Part shown: one piece after another, positions 60,040 through 64,000 of the stretch | How the letters are laid out: each line of letters starts with the position of its first letter | How positions within the stretch are numbered: position 1 is the first letter of the stretch | From: Conchocele bisecta | Taxonomy: Eukaryota > Mollusca > Bivalvia > Lucinida > Thyasiridae | Length of the DNA: 64,000 nt | Direction of reading: 5' to 3' | Assembly (NCBI GenBank): GCA_029237695.1 | Contig: CM055278.1 | Span: 67,881,188-67,945,187 of the forward strand | The notes under the pieces: model-generated | Database searches by the model: none | Told to the model about the DNA's origin: nothing | Seen by the model: only the letters and a program-made list of their open reading frames with translations | Position numbers and translations under genes: made by a program

Positions 60040-61363
60040 TTAATAATCGGTGATCACTTCACGAAGACTATTTATTTCAATCTGGTTATCAAACTCTGAG
60101 AACACTATGACATTGATGACTTTTTCAAGTGCTTTCGCAAACTGAAGTTCAAGTCGTAGATTTCCAGTTCTTATAGGGTGTAGGTTTCCCTCTTCGCTGC
60201 CCTGGTCAGGTGTCAAGTCATACCCCCACAAACAATATCCATTTACATATTCATCTGTAGTAATATCAAATGATTTGTTTTGACCTAGTGAAGACACAGC
60301 TTGATACAACGACATGTATGATTTAAGATATAATTTATGTTCAAAATTCGGCTCAAATGGACGGTTGTAAATACCATGACCATTGCAATTTACATCAATT
60401 TTTGATAGATTAAAATGATGAAAATTGAATGGATTTTTTTGTGTATTCCCCATTGAAACTAGCATTATCAACCATACCAATGAATATCCGTTTTGGTAAT
60501 TGCCCCTGAAAAAGATGATCTTCTATTTTTGAGCGCATTCCATTTGCAATTGCGAATGTTTTGACTTCTACTCTACGTATAGGAATTTTCATATTCTTTT
60601 CAGCTATGAGTCTGTTCATGTCATTGGCCACAACAGGTAATAGCTCGACAGTTCTTACATTGAAACTAACATTTTCAAAATCTATTTTTGCATCTGGTGC
60701 TCCAGTACCGCCTATTAGACAAAACTTTGACGCTGCTCTATTAAGTCTTATTCTAATTTCAATTCTATTGGGTAAATATTTTTCTTGTAAAAATAAATCC
60801 AAATGCAATCGTGCTTGAAGTTCAATTACTTTACTCTCAGAAATAAATGAATTCCTCTTATTAAGACCTAAATTTGCACCTCCAATGTCAACAGCCTCAT
60901 ATTTACCGGCGGTATCTTTCACCCACATTTCACTAGCAGCTAATTGTGTTGATTTACATTCAGCATTATATGACAAAAGATTTTCTAAATATGCCCGAAA
61001 AGGATATGTATCAGAATTATTTGTTATCAGTTTATTGTTTAGATATAAATCAATGTTATTGAAGATACTATGAAAGAAATTGTTAACTGCAGCAATATTA
61101 TCATCTCCGTCTAACACCGTATAATCTATTTTTTAAATTTTCAATTTCAAATACATGTAAGATTTAGATAAATCTGTCCATTCAGCTATTTGTGGTGGAA
61201 TTACAAATTCTATTGGAGCATTATTGTTGAGAGAGGAAATCGGAAAATGTTCAACCCACTGACTTTCGTGCATAGCAGTCATGGTTGGAGGTACTGATTG
61301 GATGTGTACTGATTGAACATCCAACTCAGTCTTACTACATTCACAAGAACCGTTTTGCATCAT
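60040..61363 (-). pseudogene. Polinton major-capsid-like protein, broken
   Basis: Three segments read on the minus strand: 61363-61133 (ATG start, ends in TAA), 61132-about 60434 in the same frame, and about 60440-60040 in a shifted frame. Together they match the capsid-like protein found in invertebrate Mavericks ('uncharacterized F54H12.2-like' in many annotations). Breaks seen: one in-frame TAA (61133-61135) in an otherwise continuous alignment, and a one-base frame change at a run of seven A (plus-strand T at 60434-60440). About 440 codons in all, near the family length. Expected role: double jelly-roll capsid. Most simply a decayed copy; an assembly error at the homopolymer is possible for the second break only. 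Confidence 0.8.
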
Positions 61364-61372
61364 TTTTTTATT

Positions 61373-61780
61373 TTAGTCAAAAATATCTAAATTTCTGTTA
61401 GATATTTTTCTCCTTTTTCTACCAAGACCTTTTTTATTGCTACTTGATTTGTGGACCTTAACTCTTCGATGTATTGAACGCGACTGCTGTTTCCGTTTAT
61501 TTTTCTTTGTCTTTATACCTAATTTCTTCAAAAACGATTTTCCCATTGAATTCATTGTTTGTTTACCTCGTGAAATAATTGCGTCCTTTGGATTTTTGTG
61601 CTGAAGTAAAATATCTTGAGCTAAACCTATTCCTTGTTTCATTCCTTCATTTTTAAACGAATTTACCCCAGTTTTTATTATTGGTTTTATAAATGGTGAA
61701 ACGGTTTTAATTGCAGATTTGAACAAGGATCCTAATCCTGTCCCATACTGACGTGTAACTCCTCGATATACAGGATGCAT
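61373..61780 (-). CDS. Basic core-like protein of Polinton
   Basis: ATG at 61780, 135 codons. The N-terminus 'YRGVTRQYGTGLGSLFKSA' resembles the small 'GxGLGS' proteins encoded next to the capsid gene in invertebrate Mavericks. The C-terminal half is very rich in Lys/Arg ('KTKKNKRKQQSRSIHRRVKV'), suggesting DNA condensation or a minor capsid role. The frame is intact. Function is inferred from position and charge. Confidence 0.65.
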   Translation of the reverse strand: MHPVYRGVTRQYGTGLGSLFKSAIKTVSPFIKPIIKTGVNSFKNEGMKQGIGLAQDILLQHKNPKDAIISRGKQTMNSMGKSFLKKLGIKTKKNKRKQQSRSIHRRVKVHKSSSNKKGLGRKRRKISNRNLDIFD

Positions 61781-61782
61781 TT

Positions 61783-62607
61783 TCAATCTATTTTTCTTTT
61801 CCTAAAATGTAACTTCACCATAGACTTTCCAAGAACAAAATGAACAGGATTGCCAGAATCTCCTCTTATATTTATATGAATTGTATCAAATTCAGATTTT
61901 GATACAAGCATATAATGTAAGTTTAAAAATTCATGGTTAATATGTTGACTGCCACTATCATTTTCAATTGAATTTGATGTTTTGAATGGTACAACTCTTA
62001 AAATCGGAGCTTGAATATGTCCTACAATCGAATATTCAACAATATCAGAGTAAACAAACAAATGATTAAACCCCTAATTTAAATTTGACAAATGTGGACA
62101 AAAATTTATTGGATAATAGTTTTGGATGTCCACCTAACTTTAAAAACAATTTATGGTTAAATTTAATTCATGTTTTTATAATTTTCTGGAAATTAAATTT
62201 TGGACGTTTCATACCATGTGAATATGAAACGTGAATCGCTTGCTTGTTTTTTGTAAAAATATCGCTAAAAGAATCTTGAATGAATCTTGAATATTAAATT
62301 TGATACTCCATTTAATCGGAGTACCATCTTCACCAAAGCCTATCTCATTTACATCAATTTTTCTATTTTTTATTTCTGAAACACTCGAGTAGAAAGATAA
62401 ATCTTTTGTTATAATATTAAATTCTGTTTCGTCTTTGGTAATATTTAAAAACTGTGACGGAATAATTAATTCCGCTAATGCTATTTCCCAGTTTTCTTTA
62501 TCGATGCGAGCTGTCTGAGGTAATTTAACTTTGAAACAACATTGTGTATTTGATGGATACATATCCATAGAACTATCACTCAGTAATGTTGCGTAAAATG
62601 AATTCAT
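61783..62607 (-). pseudogene. Penton-like minor capsid protein, split
   Basis: N-terminal part 62607-62209 (ATG at 62607; 'YATLLSDSSMDMYPSNTQ', 'WEIALAELIIP') and C-terminal part about 62073-61783 ('GFNHLFVYSDIVEYSIVGH', 'FDTIHINIRGDSG', 'VKLHF') are the two ends of one conserved Maverick protein. The 150 bp between hold stops in all frames read, and the middle seems shorter than in intact relatives, so it has stops and probably a deletion. The 3' end overlaps the start region of the basic protein. Confidence 0.75.
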
Positions 62608-62884
62608 TTTTACCGTCTGTAAAATCGAAGCCTGCCTGTGTTTTTTTGGTAAATTTTAAGCCTGGACTTGGTAAAATGTATCCAAGAGAACTACTTAAAA
62701 GAACGAGCCATAATTCACGGTTAGGACTTTGGATACTTAAATGAATGATGGCTGTTATAACAATTGCATATATTATAACTACTTGAGAAATATATTGAAA
62801 TTGATTTTTTGGTATTCGTTTACCACAAAATGAAAACTCTTGTTTTTCTATTTTTCCGTTTTCAATTATATCTTGTTCATTCAT
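62576..62884 (-). CDS. Small membrane protein of Polinton
   Basis: ATG at 62884, 102 codons; its ATG overlaps the integrase stop as ATGA. One clear membrane span ('VVIIYAIVITAIIHLSI') is followed by 'LWLVLLSSSLGYILPSP', a block seen in small ORFs of many invertebrate Mavericks. The frame is intact and overlaps the penton-like gene by about 30 bp. Role unknown. Confidence 0.7.
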   Translation of the reverse strand: MNEQDIIENGKIEKQEFSFCGKRIPKNQFQYISQVVIIYAIVITAIIHLSIQSPNRELWLVLLSSSLGYILPSPGLKFTKKTQAGFDFTDGKNEFILRNITE

Positions 62885-63996
62885 ATTATGTTTGATGTTG
62901 AAATCCAACTATCAAACTTTGACGGATAACCCATCCAACGAACTTTAGTTTCCTTGATTGTTTTATTACCTACACGTCTTGTACGTCGAGCAAGAACTGA
63001 TTCAATTTCATATATGTCATCATCTTTTATACCTTGTATTTCCTTTCCATAAAATGTACCCATTATTTTTTCACCATCAAGATCTTCAATTTTATAAGTT
63101 GCTGGTAAAAATTTATTAATATGAAATATTTTAAATAATTCTTTCGTCCAGTTTGGTAGATAACCCTTTTCAAATGTGCGTTTTGTTTTATTAATACGAA
63201 CTAAATCACCGACATGTAATTTGTTTTTGGGTGGAATAGCTTGTTTCATTCCATACAATGCATGTGTAACCTCAATTTCATTTGAGGTATTGACAGAATT
63301 TGGCGTCCTCTTAATACTACGATGGTTTGTTCGGTTGTATCCATCAACAATATTTTGTAAAATATCAATATATTTTCTACTTTGATGATATGTGAAATAT
63401 TTCCACATACTTGTTTTTAAAGTTCTGTGAAATCGTTCAACTATACTTGCTTTCGTTTCAGGGTTTTCGGTTGTGAAAAAATGAATGTGCTTAGATTTCA
63501 AGAAAAGTTGAAATTCTTTATTTTTAAATTCCGTTCCTTTATCGCTTTGTAAAGACCGTGGCTTGCGCTTTGATGTTTTCAATATCAAATCAAACGCGTT
63601 AATCAATGTTTTCCCCGTTTTGTTAGGAAGGGGTATGACCCATGCATATTTTGAAAATACATCTATTACACACAATTGATATCTTTGATTCTCATTTTCG
63701 CCTGAGAATTGTTGCATATCTGCCAAATCAGCCTGCCATTGTTGATCGATACCGCCTACTATTGTCTTACGACGTGTAAAACGTCTTTGAATTTGTTTAT
63801 GAAATATATATGTTTTCTGTCTACTCAACCATTCTTGTATATGTTTTAATCTAACATCTGAAAATGTGTTTATTCGTTTAATTGAATCATATAAGTGTTT
63901 TGCACTTGTGTACGCAATTGAACTTTTTGGATCATAATATATTTTCTTTAGTAATGAATTAAGTTTAGACTCTTTATGCTTTAATAAGGCTCCCAT
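62881..63996 (-). CDS. Polinton/Maverick integrase with chromodomain
   Basis: Open from the ATG at 63996 to 62881, 371 codons; the true start may lie beyond the window. It is an rve-type integrase core: Asp90 ('QWQADLADMQ'), Asp152 ('LQSDKGTEFKN') and Glu187 ('TKASIVERFHRTLK'), with D and E 35 residues apart. The C-terminus ('DIYEIESVLARR', 'VRWMGYPSKFDSWI') is a chromodomain, as in the c-integrase of Mavericks. Known role: insertion of element DNA with 6-bp target duplication. No break was seen, so this is the best preserved gene of the element. AT-rich codon use differs from CCDC39. Confidence 0.92.
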   Translation of the reverse strand: MGALLKHKESKLNSLLKKIYYDPKSSIAYTSAKHLYDSIKRINTFSDVRLKHIQEWLSRQKTYIFHKQIQRRFTRRKTIVGGIDQQWQADLADMQQFSGENENQRYQLCVIDVFSKYAWVIPLPNKTGKTLINAFDLILKTSKRKPRSLQSDKGTEFKNKEFQLFLKSKHIHFFTTENPETKASIVERFHRTLKTSMWKYFTYHQSRKYIDILQNIVDGYNRTNHRSIKRTPNSVNTSNEIEVTHALYGMKQAIPPKNKLHVGDLVRINKTKRTFEKGYLPNWTKELFKIFHINKFLPATYKIEDLDGEKIMGTFYGKEIQGIKDDDIYEIESVLARRTRRVGNKTIKETKVRWMGYPSKFDSWISTSNII

Positions 63997-64000
63997 CTTT

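Larger units (their letters stand above)
59687..64000 (-). mobile_element. Maverick/Polinton-type element, partial
   Basis: Five genes on one strand with tiny spacers or overlaps and a virus-like order (integrase, membrane protein, penton-like, basic, capsid-like, protease). DNA polymerase B and packaging ATPase are not in the window, and neither terminal repeat is seen: one side is the N gap, the other the window end. Two structural genes are broken, so as it stands the copy should not form particles by itself. Confidence 0.88.

Overview
The window is nuclear DNA of a lophotrochozoan animal, most likely a bivalve mollusc. It has spliceosomal introns with GT-AG borders, a motile-cilium gene of 19 recognisable exons, an invertebrate immune-type gene, and a dense load of short inverted-repeat (MITE-like) elements, a tRNA-derived SINE and minisatellites of kinds common in bivalve genomes. 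The species call is inference from gene content and repeat style; no marker gene fixes it.

Layout. (1) About 2.5-6.2 kb, minus strand: three exons that join in phase into one 407-residue frame. The first exon carries a DZIP3-type HEPN domain, the other two a complete peptidoglycan recognition protein (PGRP) domain. There is no signal peptide, the usual PGRP disulfide is missing and the zinc-ligand cysteine is replaced by serine, so the predicted product is an intracellular, non-catalytic PGRP fused to a HEPN domain. (2) About 6.2-20.9 kb: no gene I can name. It holds hairpin MITEs, a SINE copy, a 1.43-kb foldback element with a 5-bp target duplication, and one doubtful exon. (3) 20.9-57.7 kb, plus strand: CCDC39, with 19 exons in phase (917 codons so far; the human protein is 941). 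Its product works with CCDC40 as the 96-nm axonemal ruler. Intron 1 is 12.5 kb and holds a four-unit 1.2-kb tandem array with long G/C runs, a stretch with several RFX X-box-like palindromes, and a 2-kb element with four 0.43-kb internal repeats. Later introns are packed with at least three MITE families, some nested. (4) 57.6-59.2 kb: a minisatellite of about 57 bp made from the last coding bases and splice donor of CCDC39 exon 19. It runs into exactly 500 N (59187-59686). (5) 59.7-64.0 kb, minus strand: part of a Maverick/Polinton-type virus-like element in the order integrase, small membrane protein, penton-like protein (broken), basic core-like protein, major capsid-like protein (one in-frame stop and one frameshift), adenain-like protease (cut by the gap). 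Polymerase and packaging ATPase are not in the window.

The most unusual pattern is that CCDC39 splice junctions are themselves the seeds or neighbours of repeats. Intron 15 is almost wholly a 42-bp minisatellite that ends in the exon 16 acceptor and carries X-box-like motifs. Exon 19's donor is tandemly amplified. The start of exon 9 occurs as two relic copies upstream, and one MITE family ends 15-17 nt before the acceptors of exons 6 and 9. The HEPN-PGRP fusion and these junction-derived arrays are the best candidates for something not described before.
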